Source: Claveliimonas acetigenes (lineage in GTDB: Bacteria; Bacillota; Clostridia; Lachnospirales; Lachnospiraceae). From it: a stretch of DNA of 64,000 bases. The first letter of the stretch is position 1. Each line of letters opens with the position of its first letter. This document shows positions 1 to 7,834 of the stretch, one piece after another. The DNA lies in NCBI RefSeq assembly GCF_025567385.1, contig NZ_JAOQJU010000013.1, forward strand, positions 29,954 to 93,953, read 5' to 3'. The translations under genes were made by a program, and so were the position numbers. The notes below the pieces were generated by a model. The model was not told the origin of the DNA. It saw nothing but the letters and a program-made list of their open reading frames with translations, and did not search any database.

Positions 1-359
1 CCAAAAGTCTCTCTCCACATCCGGGCATGGGTCGACTTGCCCGCGCCGGAAAGCCCGGCGAACAAATATCCTCTTCCATCCATCATAAGCGCCGAAGAAT
101 GCATCAGCATCCCTCCATAAGCCGGAAGCTGTTCACAAATCCCCCTGTACAGGGCATTCATCTCCCGAATCCACACCGGAACCGGTCTTCCTTCGTCTTC
201 CGCCTGCTCTTCGGCAATCTTCTCCGGCGTCGCTTTCATCCGAATCTGAACCGTATCTGCGCGTTCTATTTTCCACGGCCGGAAGCGCTCCAGCACCCTG
301 GGATGGCTCATGCCAAGCTCCATGTTAAGGCCTGCCATCCGGTAAAATCCAGTCTCCAT
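1..359 (-). CDS. HPr-kinase/PEPCK-like P-loop kinase, partial (3' end outside window)
   Basis: This is the N-terminal 119 residues of a protein that continues past the left edge. I chose the ATG at 359 because AGGAG (about 366-370) sits six bases upstream. Residues about 102-110 read GLSGAGKST, followed by HARMWRE. This P-loop and its context are typical of the HPr serine kinase/PEP-carboxykinase-like proteins found in RiPP and lasso-peptide clusters, where some members phosphorylate a peptide serine. The domain after the P-loop is not visible, so substrate and activity are inferred. The gene starts 22 bp after the stop of the S24/S26 peptidase gene and reads the same way, so it is probably the last visible gene of the cassette that begins with the small peptide at 2947. 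Confidence 0.75.
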   Translation of the reverse strand, partial: METGFYRMAGLNMELGMSHPRVLERFRPWKIERADTVQIRMKATPEKIAEEQAEDEGRPVPVWIREMNALYRGICEQLPAYGGMLMHSSALMMDGRGYLFAGLSGAGKSTHARMWRETF

Positions 360-381
360 ACTCTACTCCTGATATAATTTC

Positions 382-825
382 TTAAATATTTTTCAGATAG
401 CGGTGTCCTGCCACACGAAAATATATTTTCCGCAAAGGAAGAAAACACCAAATCCTCTCATATAACCGAAGCCTGGCAGATTGACTCGATAATTTTTTCC
501 CTTTCCTGCCGATATACTTCACTTTGCCGATAATCTGTTCATCCTGAATCCCGTATTCCAGCCATGCCTGATTATCTCCGCACAACACGTACCCATCCTC
601 TCGCACCTTTAAAATGCGATGAAGGACATATTGTCCATTCTTTCTCTGATAAAAAATAATATCTTTTGGTTTCGGACGTTCCGCACATTGAACCAGTATC
701 ACATAGTCCCGCTTCTCCCGGATGAGCGGAAGCATACTGGTTCCTCTCGGGAAAAGCTGAAATTCCCCTCCACTGTCCAAAACTTCTCTTATAATTTCAT
801 CGTAATCCGATAATCGAAATTCCAA
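382..825 (-). CDS. S24/S26 family serine peptidase (signal-peptidase-like)
   Basis: A 147-residue protein with a signal-peptidase/LexA-type fold. GTSMLP (Ser30) supplies the candidate nucleophile. YVLHRI (His69) sits where bacterial type I signal peptidases have lysine, so the dyad resembles the Ser-His form of SipW/Sec11. There is no clear N-terminal membrane anchor; the C-terminal third is basic with a short hydrophobic patch (WCFLPL). Small S24/S26 proteins like this recur next to PEPCK-like kinases, PqqD-like proteins and radical SAM enzymes in clostridial peptide clusters. Cleavage of the nearby 44-residue peptide is an inference. The alternative is a general signal-peptidase-like protease of unknown target. 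Confidence 0.8.
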   Translation of the reverse strand: MEFRLSDYDEIIREVLDSGGEFQLFPRGTSMLPLIREKRDYVILVQCAERPKPKDIIFYQRKNGQYVLHRILKVREDGYVLCGDNQAWLEYGIQDEQIIGKVKYIGRKGKKLSSQSARLRLYERIWCFLPLRKIYFRVAGHRYLKNI

Positions 826-920
826 AACAAAATACCTCTGATATTTGCTATTTTTCTATAAATCCACGTCATCAAGCGGATTTATTATATCACATCCAAC
901 AGACAATTGCTACTTTATTG

Positions 921-2306
921 TTACACCAAATCTGTATCTCTTTTTTCTTTTTCTGCTTGTTCACGAAATATTTCCCAGGTATGACGCATCGACTTTTTCA
1001 ACTGACGCTCTTTCAACCGTCTTTCATCTTCATCACATTTCCGCTGCCTTACCGGACATTTTTTAATCAGGCTGCATGTCGGATAAAAAAGACAATCCCG
1101 ACACTCTTTCCATTCTTCATGCCTTTCTTTCCAGCTATCTATTACTGCATTCTCCACATTATCAGAATAAATGTTTCCGAAGAATTCACTATCAAGAAAA
1201 TGTTCACATTTCCCCAATTTTCCATCCGGCAATATCGTCACTGCACTGTCGCTGTCAGCCATGCAATGATTTAATTTTATTCTTTTCGGCAAAGACCTGT
1301 AGGACGCAATCTTCTTTCTCTCAATATAATCCTCTAAAGCGAAAAGTTCATGATATAGCTCATGCTGTTTTGTATCAGTCCGCTGTCCGGAATTACTACC
1401 CCTGTCTTCATAAAGTAATGCTAATGCAACGCGAAACTTCTTATATCCTCCAAAACGTACGGCTAATTCATCACAAAGTTGATATAAATCCTGAATATTA
1501 TGCCTGCCCATATTTAAACGAACAACCACCTTCATTTCCGCTTTTAAAAGGCGTTCCATATTGTCCATCACTTTTACATACGCATTTTCCTCTTTGTAAA
1601 TAAAAGCCTTAATTTTGTTATAGACCCGTTCCGTCCCATCAAGCGTAATCTGAACATCCTTCACCTTCCAAAGGTGCCTTGCTTTCTCTACCATTTCATC
1701 GTCAAATAAATATCCATTGCTGACAATACGAGAAGAAAATACAACCCCGCTTTTTTCAAGCTCTTCACAAATAACATCTATCACATGGCTGTTAAAAAGC
1801 GGTTCTCCGCCGAACCATGTAATCTTTACTTTCTGAGAGCCACATTTCTTTTTTATATATACCGCCACATCCCGTGCAGTCTGCTCAGTCATTGCCATTC
1901 TTCTATTGTTCTGTTCAAAACAATAAAAACACCTTGCATTACAGTCCGTTGTAGTAAATATTGTAAAACCGGTTATACTTTTCTCATTTTGTTCCAGCAG
2001 CAAAGAAGCCACCGTTCTCACCTGATCTGCCAGCATCTTCTCATCCATATCATACGGAACCAAAAACCAATGTGTAATGAGATACTCCAGATTTTCACAA
2101 AAAGTACACGGCAGCTCTTCTAAAATTTCTGTCTCTTCTGCATCCAGCATAATCATCTCTTTCGTAAGCAGATTGTAAAGCAACATCCCTTCTGAAACCG
2201 GAAGTACAATACTATTCTTTAGAAGCCGATACTCTACGCCCTGTCTGACGTTCTGCATTCCAAGTATCTGCCGCGCGCTCTGCGCCATCGGCACCACACT
2301 TTGCAT
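921..2306 (-). CDS. Radical SAM/SPASM peptide-maturase-like protein
   Basis: The radical SAM motif is CNARCFYC (CxxxCxxC, about residues 122-129), preceded by a RiPP-recognition-like N-terminal region of about 110 residues. The C-terminus has SPASM-type cysteines: HCMADSD, KCEHF and a dense cluster CRDC...CSLIKKCPV...KC, consistent with auxiliary 4Fe-4S clusters. An in-frame ATG exists at 2327, but the ATG at 2306 is better placed: AGGAAAGGA (2316-2324) lies nine bases upstream of it. Family members use SAM-derived radicals to form thioether, C-C or other crosslinks in ribosomal peptides, or act as sulfatase-maturase-like enzymes. Upstream are a small lipoprotein and a small acidic peptide; downstream are a peptidase and a kinase. 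The reaction here is unknown. Confidence 0.85.
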   Translation of the reverse strand: MQSVVPMAQSARQILGMQNVRQGVEYRLLKNSIVLPVSEGMLLYNLLTKEMIMLDAEETEILEELPCTFCENLEYLITHWFLVPYDMDEKMLADQVRTVASLLLEQNEKSITGFTIFTTTDCNARCFYCFEQNNRRMAMTEQTARDVAVYIKKKCGSQKVKITWFGGEPLFNSHVIDVICEELEKSGVVFSSRIVSNGYLFDDEMVEKARHLWKVKDVQITLDGTERVYNKIKAFIYKEENAYVKVMDNMERLLKAEMKVVVRLNMGRHNIQDLYQLCDELAVRFGGYKKFRVALALLYEDRGSNSGQRTDTKQHELYHELFALEDYIERKKIASYRSLPKRIKLNHCMADSDSAVTILPDGKLGKCEHFLDSEFFGNIYSDNVENAVIDSWKERHEEWKECRDCLFYPTCSLIKKCPVRQRKCDEDERRLKERQLKKSMRHTWEIFREQAEKEKRDTDLV

Positions 2307-2333
2307 ACTATAACATCCTTTCCTCATATCTTT

Positions 2334-2510
2334 TTACTCAAAATCTTCTTCCTCATATGTGGACTCCCCCACATCCTGTTGTTCCGAATCCTGTTGCTCT
2401 TCCTTCGTATTCTCCTCCTTGTCAGACGGTGATTTACACCCTGTAATTCCTGTCATAACCATACACACTATAAGACCTGTAAAAAATAATTTCTGAAACT
2501 TCTTTCTCAT
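2334..2510 (-). CDS. Small putative lipoprotein (58 aa)
   Basis: A 58-codon frame starting at ATG 2510 with AGGAAAG upstream. It has a lysine-rich start (MRKKFQK), a hydrophobic segment and a lipobox GITGC (Cys25). The mature part is short, acidic and Gln/Glu-rich (KEEQQDSEQQ) and ends EEEDFE. It looks like a tiny membrane-tethered lipoprotein. The stop at 2334 is 27 bp upstream of the radical SAM start, so the two are probably co-transcribed. I do not recognise a family. It could be an immunity or docking lipoprotein for the peptide system, but nothing in the sequence proves that. Confidence 0.65.
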   Translation of the reverse strand: MRKKFQKLFFTGLIVCMVMTGITGCKSPSDKEENTKEEQQDSEQQDVGESTYEEEDFE

Positions 2511-2576
2511 TCTAATCTTTCCTTTCGTTTATTATATTGAACAAAGCGGACAAGTCTGTCTTGAACTCCCTATATC

Positions 2577-2728
2577 TCTCGATCCTTGAGAGGTGCTGGA
2601 CATCTTGCAGATGTCCGCTTAGCACCGATCGAAATGAAATGCAGACCTTGCTTCGCTTTGCAGCGCCGATGTGTGGCTGCTGCAAGTAGCCTTCCTTTGC
2701 ACATCGCGCGCATCCCGCGGAGCGTTTT
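2577..2728. repeat. GC-rich multi-hairpin element D
   Basis: About 150 bp with no open frame, clearly more GC-rich than its surroundings. It contains nested inverted repeats: on the plus strand GGTGCTGGACATC...GATGTCC..AGCACC (about 2591-2632), then arms around GATGTG/CACATC and GCGC/GCGC. This is the same kind of structure as the elements near 8495, 14054 and 42778, though the sequence differs. It sits between the small peptide gene and the lipoprotein gene. It could be an interspersed hairpin repeat or a structured part of the operon mRNA. Confidence 0.45.
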
Positions 2729-2762
2729 ATAACATAGGAAATTGAGAACTATCCTATGTTAT
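2729..2762 (-). other. Inverted repeat (11-bp arms) adjoining the precursor terminator
   Basis: ATAACATAGGA (2729-2739) pairs perfectly with TCCTATGTTAT (2752-2762) around a 12-base loop. On the minus strand the arm is followed by AAAACGC rather than a T-run, so it is not a classical terminator. It immediately follows the hairpin at 2766-2792 and may act with it in mRNA stability or processing. Confidence 0.5.
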
Positions 2763-2765
2763 GAA

Positions 2766-2792
2766 AGAAGGGCGTTATAACAACGCCCTTCT
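2766..2792 (-). terminator. Hairpin terminator/attenuator after the small peptide gene
   Basis: AGAAGGGCGTT (2766-2776) and AACGCCCTTCT (2782-2792) form an 11-bp perfect stem with a five-base loop. On the minus strand it is followed by TTTCAT, a weak T-tract. It lies 20 bp after the stop of the 44-residue peptide and before the enzyme genes. Partial termination between a highly expressed precursor and its modification genes is a common RiPP layout. Confidence 0.65.
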
Positions 2793-2812
2793 AATAAATA
2801 TTATATCACTGC

Positions 2813-2947
2813 TTAATCCCAGATTGAGCTATCTTCATCACAATTTACTTCTTCTTTACTGCCTGAACTCGGATCACTTGTAGTCACAATATCTTTCGTA
2901 TCGAACTCAACTTTCTCAACTTCAGGTTCAAAATAACTGTTTCTCAT
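2813..2947 (-). CDS. Small acidic peptide, candidate RiPP precursor (44 aa)
   Basis: A 44-codon frame with ATG at 2947 and a good ribosome site (AAGGAAGTGAG). The N-terminal half reads MRNSYFEPEVEKVEF followed by DTKDIVTTSD, and the C-terminal half is Ser/Glu/Asp-rich with one Cys (residue 36) and the ending DEDSSIWD. There is no signal peptide or membrane segment. The pattern of an aromatic/Pro leader, a hydrophobic-acidic stretch and a DIVTTS junction resembles short leader-type peptides next to radical SAM/S24 genes in clostridia, as far as I recall. It begins 42 bp after the stop of the ricin/Big2 gene and is followed by a hairpin terminator, then the modification genes. The role as substrate is inferred from context; modified residues are unknown. 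Confidence 0.6.
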   Translation of the reverse strand: MRNSYFEPEVEKVEFDTKDIVTTSDPSSGSKEEVNCDEDSSIWD

Positions 2948-2989
2948 TGTTCTCACTTCCTTTACAAAAAATTAATTTTACAGAAAATA

Positions 2990-5074
2990 TTATTTAGCAA
3001 CACACACTGCCGTGTTACTATACATTATATCTGTCTGCTCATTTCCGTCTGCGTCCGTATAAGAGTATTCTACATATCCCCTGCTATACCACACATCACC
3101 CAAATTACATTTAAAATTCACAACATAAGTTCCCAACAAAGTATTGTCCTTTGCAGTTGCCCGCTTCACTTCCGCTGTCCCATGTACAAAGTTATCTGAA
3201 TATGCTACTGATTCGTCCTGTGTAATGAGCACACCATGCCTTATAATGGTATATCCTCCCGGCAGAGAACGATTTACAGTAAACTTCATCTTCCCAGTCC
3301 CTGCATCATATAAAGACGTACATGTAATAGTTGGTCCCTTTTCAACTTCTGCGTCATCATCAACATAGCAAGCTTCCAGCGCCATATCATACATTACATA
3401 GAATGAATAATCCGGGCGATAACACAAAATCTGATTATTGTTTGTATCTTTCCAATAGGCAAACTTCTTTCCGTCTGCCGGATCATCTGCCTTTACCGCT
3501 GCCTGTTCGCCTGCTTTAAAGGATGTCTTGTCGCTAATAAGCTGTCCATTTGTTACAGATACTGTATATTCCTGCTCTTTAACCGTAATCGTAACCTGCG
3601 CACTCTTATCAGAACCGTCAGCGGTAGTCGCCGTAATGGTTGCGTCTCCTACAGACTTAGCCGTTACAAGACCATTCTCCACAACTACAACATCCTCATC
3701 AGAAGACTGCCATGTCACAGCCTTATTAGTTGTTGATTCCGGTGTTACTACTGCTGTCAATTTCTCGCTTGTCCCAATTGTCATTGTAGCAGGAGCTCCC
3801 GAAATTTCAATTCCAGTTGCCATAACCGGATTGACTGTAATCTCAGCAAAAGCTGTTACGCCTGACCCATCAGCCGCTGTTGCAACAACCGTAGCTGTTC
3901 CCGGCTTCACCGCTGTCAAGGTACTTCCCTCTAATGTCAAAACATCCGTCCCCTCTTGAATGCTCCAGGCCACCTCCGGATTCGTCGCATCTGTCGGTTC
4001 CACCGTTGCCGTCAGATCAAGGATTTGTCCCACCGTAACTTCCGTCGCGCTGGTTATGGTAATTCCCGTCACTTTGACTTCTGGATGAACCATCTCTCCT
4101 AAAACAGCGCCTTCTAACGTCCAGAGCTGGGAAGCAGAACCCATTTCCAATTCTTCTGTCCTAACTACCGAATACCTGTCAGCAGAAGTTTCCTTTCTGG
4201 GAGTTGTAAAATACTGCTCATTCCCAGCGTTTTTAATTCGATAGGTGCCCGTATTGTCTACTTCTTCAAAGTCCCATTGCTGATATTGGTTTGTTTCATC
4301 AGAATTTTCCAAAACAATTTCGCCGTCATCTTTCGCCTGAAGCGCAAGCTTCCCATTTGAATCAAAATTTAAAATTTGATAATACTCCGTTTCATCGATT
4401 TTGCGGAATACCATTTTCTGATTACCTTCCGGTCCCGTCCAGGTAATAATTCTGGTTCCTGCCGTTATGTTTCCTCCATCAACTGCGGCATACAATTTTT
4501 CATTATTCCAGGCTATTCCACTGACAATATATCCGGATGACACCGGTTTCCATAACTGTGCGTCTGATTCCGCAGATTCTGTAAGAATAATCTCTTTCTC
4601 CTGACCCATTCCATCGTTCTGTGGTGCCATTCTCTTTGTTGTCAGATATAAGCCTGTTCCTACATTTTTAATCCGATAATATCCTTCACCATCCTCCACA
4701 AATATCCACTGCTGAGATGCTGCGTTCTCGATTAAGTCACGCTGTCCCACCGTAAAATCCTCCAACGCAGTCAGCACTTTTTGTGAATCCACTTTTACCA
4801 AAGTATAAACGCCTGTATTTATTTCCCGGAACTCCCATTCCTGGTTTGCTTCCGGTCCTGTCCAGGTAATGTTACATACATCTCCAACATTTCCGCCCCA
4901 GGAACCCAGGTATGTTGCTCTTCCATCTGAATCGGCCAACTTGCATTCTATGAATCCTTTTCTGTTTGCAGCCGTCTCCTCTGCACGAACCGTTTCAGGA
5001 GCCGCAACGAACACATTTCCTGCAAGCATTGCACCCATCAGCAAAATAGATAGCACTCTTTTCCACTTTCGCAT
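2990..5074 (-). CDS. Secreted ricin-type beta-trefoil / Big2 domain protein
   Basis: A 694-residue exported protein with no catalytic domain. The start at 5074 is favoured over the in-frame ATG at 5089 because AGGAGG (5081-5086) is six bases upstream. A signal peptide covers residues 1 to about 31 (ending VRAEE). Two beta-trefoil lectin modules follow (about 35-325), recognisable by repeated QxW-like motifs (NQEWEF, SQQWIF, AQLWKP; YQQWDF, SQLWTL). Two Big2 immunoglobulin-like domains come next (about 335-500), then an unassigned beta-rich C-terminal domain with no SLH, LPXTG or membrane anchor. It probably binds carbohydrate at or near the cell surface. It is the gene immediately upstream of the small peptide gene. 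Confidence 0.85.
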   Translation of the reverse strand: MRKWKRVLSILLMGAMLAGNVFVAAPETVRAEETAANRKGFIECKLADSDGRATYLGSWGGNVGDVCNITWTGPEANQEWEFREINTGVYTLVKVDSQKVLTALEDFTVGQRDLIENAASQQWIFVEDGEGYYRIKNVGTGLYLTTKRMAPQNDGMGQEKEIILTESAESDAQLWKPVSSGYIVSGIAWNNEKLYAAVDGGNITAGTRIITWTGPEGNQKMVFRKIDETEYYQILNFDSNGKLALQAKDDGEIVLENSDETNQYQQWDFEEVDNTGTYRIKNAGNEQYFTTPRKETSADRYSVVRTEELEMGSASQLWTLEGAVLGEMVHPEVKVTGITITSATEVTVGQILDLTATVEPTDATNPEVAWSIQEGTDVLTLEGSTLTAVKPGTATVVATAADGSGVTAFAEITVNPVMATGIEISGAPATMTIGTSEKLTAVVTPESTTNKAVTWQSSDEDVVVVENGLVTAKSVGDATITATTADGSDKSAQVTITVKEQEYTVSVTNGQLISDKTSFKAGEQAAVKADDPADGKKFAYWKDTNNNQILCYRPDYSFYVMYDMALEACYVDDDAEVEKGPTITCTSLYDAGTGKMKFTVNRSLPGGYTIIRHGVLITQDESVAYSDNFVHGTAEVKRATAKDNTLLGTYVVNFKCNLGDVWYSRGYVEYSYTDADGNEQTDIMYSNTAVCVAK

Positions 5075-5298
5075 AGCCTTCCTCCTCATACTTTTCCATT
5101 TTCAAAATCTAACTATTCCTATCCCCGCAAAACCTTTTTTCTTACTACTACGAAACAGCCTCCTCCCCAGGCATACATTTCCCGGTTTTATATAATAGTT
5201 ATCATTATATTACCAAAAGTATCATTCTCTTCAGAATAGAAAAAACTACGCACTTTCTATAATTTTTACCCCATTCCAGCTATCCGCCGAATCCTTTC

Positions 5299-6594
5299 CT
5301 ATAACTGCTGCCTGTCTGCAACTTCTATATCCGGGAAAATGGTATTTCCCCACTTTCGCGCATTCCAGTTAATCTGATACTGCCGGAAGGTCTCTTCCGT
5401 AATTTCAAATGCAAAGGCATGTTCCACCCAGTCGTGCCGGAATTGCCTACCCTCTCCCAGCGGTTCCACCGCCGCCATCTCTGCCATATACATTCCCTTC
5501 GGCAGCATTAAAGTATCAAAGCGCAGCAATGCACGCGCGTGTGTATCCTTTTGATAGCCTCCAAGACTATTGGAAATGGAAGAACCGATAACCTGCTGTT
5601 CCTGGTCATACAGCGTAAGACGGATATGAAGGTCTTCGATTTTTTCTTTTGCCTGAAAACCAACCCAAAATTGCAGTCCTTCTGACGCCGCAAATGTATT
5701 TTTTCCTTCTATATCAAGTGTTTCGATTTGCAGTTTGCCTGTCACTTTACGCAAATCTGCCGGGGTATTGTATGTATAATGCAGTTTCATCTGAACCACC
5801 TCGCCCAGATATTTTGCAATTGCTTCCTCCGGCGTACCGTCGTATACCAATCTGCCCTGATCCAGTACCATACATCGGTTACACAAGGAACGAATTGTTT
5901 CCATATTATGGGACACATACAGAATCGTTTTCTGTTCATCTTCTGACAGCTCTGCCATTTTATTTAAACATTTTTTCTGAAAACGCATATCCCCCACTGC
6001 CAGCACTTCGTCCATAAGAAGGATTTCTGAATTCAAATGTGCCGCCACTGCAAAAGCAAGCTTGACGTACATACCGCTGGAATATCTTTTTACAGGTGTA
6101 TCTATAAAAGTCTCACATTCTGAGAAGGAAATAATGTCTTCCATCTTCGCCTCTACTTCCTGACGTTTCATGCCCAGAATTGCCCCGTTTAGGAAAATAT
6201 TTTCCCGGCCGGTCAGCTCCCCATGAAATCCGGTTCCCACTTCCAGCATACTGGAAATACGCCCCTTAATTCCAATCGCTCCCTCGGTCGGAGCCGTCAC
6301 TCTGGCAAGAAGTTTGAACAGCGTCGATTTCCCGGCGCCGTTTGCTCCGATCACACCAATCCGCTCACCTTTATAAATGTCAAAAGAAATGTCCTGAAGC
6401 GCCATAAAGCGCTCTCCGTCTACTCGATGGCTCTGCCCAATTCTTGCATTTGGGTCTTCCTTCCCTCGCCTTTTCGCCCACCGGCTCTGTATTTCATGCT
6501 GCAGAGTATCTCGCCCGATCACTCCCAGACGATACTCTTTCGCCAGCTTCCGCACTCTGATTACTACTTCTTTTTCTTCCATCACATTTTCCAT
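5299..6594 (-). CDS. ABC exporter ATPase, Wzt/TagH-type (polysaccharide or teichoic acid export)
   Basis: A 431-residue ATPase. Walker A is GANGAGKST (83-91), the signature region is YSSGMYVKLA (171-180) and Walker B is ILLMDE (191-196). The YSSGM signature is characteristic of Wzt/TagH/RfbB exporters. About 170 residues after the ATPase domain form a beta-rich Wzt-C-like domain, which in O-antigen exporters reads the cap on the glycan. It starts 33 bp after the stop of the matching permease gene and is co-oriented, so the two form a complete exporter. The exported glycan is not identifiable, since no glycosyltransferases are in the window. Confidence 0.93.
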   Translation of the reverse strand: MENVMEEKEVVIRVRKLAKEYRLGVIGRDTLQHEIQSRWAKRRGKEDPNARIGQSHRVDGERFMALQDISFDIYKGERIGVIGANGAGKSTLFKLLARVTAPTEGAIGIKGRISSMLEVGTGFHGELTGRENIFLNGAILGMKRQEVEAKMEDIISFSECETFIDTPVKRYSSGMYVKLAFAVAAHLNSEILLMDEVLAVGDMRFQKKCLNKMAELSEDEQKTILYVSHNMETIRSLCNRCMVLDQGRLVYDGTPEEAIAKYLGEVVQMKLHYTYNTPADLRKVTGKLQIETLDIEGKNTFAASEGLQFWVGFQAKEKIEDLHIRLTLYDQEQQVIGSSISNSLGGYQKDTHARALLRFDTLMLPKGMYMAEMAAVEPLGEGRQFRHDWVEHAFAFEITEETFRQYQINWNARKWGNTIFPDIEVADRQQL

Positions 6595-6627
6595 TCTCTT
6601 CTTGTCCTTAATCCGTCCCGGTTTGTT

Positions 6628-7497
6628 CTATATAGAATCCATAAATGTCCTCTGCGTCCGGTTAAAGAGCAGCACGCCAAAGACCAGAATAACTGCCGTT
6701 ATGAGCGCTCCCATTCCCATCTGCGGAAATGAAACCGTCCCGCTGCCAAGCCAGCCATATCGAAAAATTTCTACCAGCGAAGCTACCGGATTCCATGAAA
6801 TGATCCATCGCCATTTCCCCGGAATCTGGGAATAAGGGTAAACAATCGGCGTTGCGTACATCCAGAGCTGTACGCCAAATCCTACCAACACCTGCAAATC
6901 TCTGTATTTTGTCGTTAAAGACGCTAAAATCATACCTACTCCCATAGCAAGGAGCGCCAGCTCAAACAAAATCAACGGGGTAAGGAGACACAACCAGGTA
7001 AGCCGCACATTTCCTTTCCACATATACCACATTACAAATAGGAAGAAAAGGAAAAACTGCGCGCCAAATGTAATCAGCTTAGAAATACATGTAGCAATAG
7101 GCATCACCAGCCTAGGAAAATAAACTTTGCCGAACAGCCGGGCATTTCCAAGAAATGTACCTGCCGTTGCCTGCAGACATCCCGAAAAATAAGACCACAA
7201 TATATTTCCAGCCATATAAAACAGGAAATCCGGTATCCCATCCGTAGAAATACTTGCAATTCTTCCAAATACTATGGTGAAGATTACCGTTGTCAAAAGC
7301 GGATTAATCAAAATCCACGCCGGACCAAGAATGGTCTGTTTATACATCGTCTTAAAATCCCGCTTAACAAACAGTATAATCAAATCCCTGTATTCCAGAA
7401 TTTCTTTTAAATTAAATTGAAAAAAAGAAGCTTTGGGACGAATTTCCATTGTCCAGTTCTCTTCTCCAAGAGATACTTCCTGTTTCTTCACCGCCAT
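6628..7497 (-). CDS. ABC-2 type exporter permease, Wzm/TagG-type
   Basis: A 289-residue integral membrane protein with about six hydrophobic segments and the ABC-2 pattern YKQTILGPAWILINPLL near the N-terminus. The start at ATG 7497 (MAVKKQEV) is chosen because AAAGGA lies about nine bases upstream; a longer frame up to 7548 has no ribosome site. With the ATPase gene downstream it forms a Wzm/Wzt-like pair that exports surface glycopolymers or teichoic-acid-like chains. It begins just after the tRNA array and its terminator. Confidence 0.92.
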   Translation of the reverse strand: MAVKKQEVSLGEENWTMEIRPKASFFQFNLKEILEYRDLIILFVKRDFKTMYKQTILGPAWILINPLLTTVIFTIVFGRIASISTDGIPDFLFYMAGNILWSYFSGCLQATAGTFLGNARLFGKVYFPRLVMPIATCISKLITFGAQFFLFFLFVMWYMWKGNVRLTWLCLLTPLILFELALLAMGVGMILASLTTKYRDLQVLVGFGVQLWMYATPIVYPYSQIPGKWRWIISWNPVASLVEIFRYGWLGSGTVSFPQMGMGALITAVILVFGVLLFNRTQRTFMDSI

Positions 7498-7523
7498 TTT
7501 ATATATTCCTTTCTTAATGCCAA

Positions 7524-7546
7524 AACAAAGCGGACAAGTCCGCCTC
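7524..7546 (-). terminator. Palindrome with T-tract before the exporter operon
   Basis: On the minus strand GCGGACTTGTCCGC is followed by TTTGTTTT. The perfect palindrome implies a very small loop, so it is either a second weak terminator for the tRNA operon or an operator. A close relative of its right half (ACAAAGCGGACAAGTC on the plus strand) recurs at 2541-2556, again about 30 bp upstream of a start codon. Confidence 0.4.
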
Positions 7547-7560
7547 AAATTTCCTATATT

Positions 7561-7596
7561 ATAAAAAGCCTTAAATCCTTAAAAGGATCTAAGACT
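7561..7596 (-). terminator. Rho-independent terminator of the tRNA array
   Basis: Arms 7567-7578 and 7585-7596 form a 12-bp stem (two G-T wobbles) with a six-base loop, followed on the minus strand by TTTTTAT. It lies 10 bp after the 3' end of tRNA-Leu. Confidence 0.75.
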
Positions 7597-7605
7597 TTTC
7601 TTTCA

Positions 7606-7692
7606 TGCCGGCGACCGGAATCGAACCGGTACGGGAGTATAAGTCCCGCAGGATTTTAAGTCCTGTGCGTCTGCCAGTTCCGCCACGCCGGC
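7606..7692 (-). tRNA. tRNA-Leu (anticodon TAA)
   Basis: An 87-nt class II tRNA. Acceptor stem GCCGGCG pairs with CGCCGGC. The anticodon loop reads TTAAAA within GGACTTAAAATCC, giving anticodon TAA. It has a long variable arm and a GGTTCGATTCC T-arm. It is the last tRNA of the array. Confidence 0.95.
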
Positions 7693-7722
7693 ATTCTTAT
7701 ACAACAGCTTCCTGCTGTATAA

Positions 7723-7795
7723 TGGGACCTACAGGGCTCGAACCTGTGACCCTCTGCTTGTAAGGCAGATGCTCTCCCAGCTGAGCTAAGATCCC
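7723..7795 (-). tRNA. tRNA-Val (anticodon TAC)
   Basis: A 73-nt cloverleaf. The anticodon loop CTTACAA gives TAC, the T-arm is AGGTTCGAGCCCT, and the acceptor GGGATCT pairs with AGGTCCC through a wobble. It lies between tRNA-Asp and tRNA-Leu on the same strand. Confidence 0.95.
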
Positions 7796-7834
7796 AATCA
7801 TCAAATTGTTTGTCTTCACATCTTGCGATGCTAA

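Noticed and set aside
921..2327. Sulfatase-maturase (anSME) identity for the radical SAM protein
   Set aside because: No sulfatase gene is nearby and the context is a small peptide, a protease and a kinase. However, sequence alone does not exclude it.
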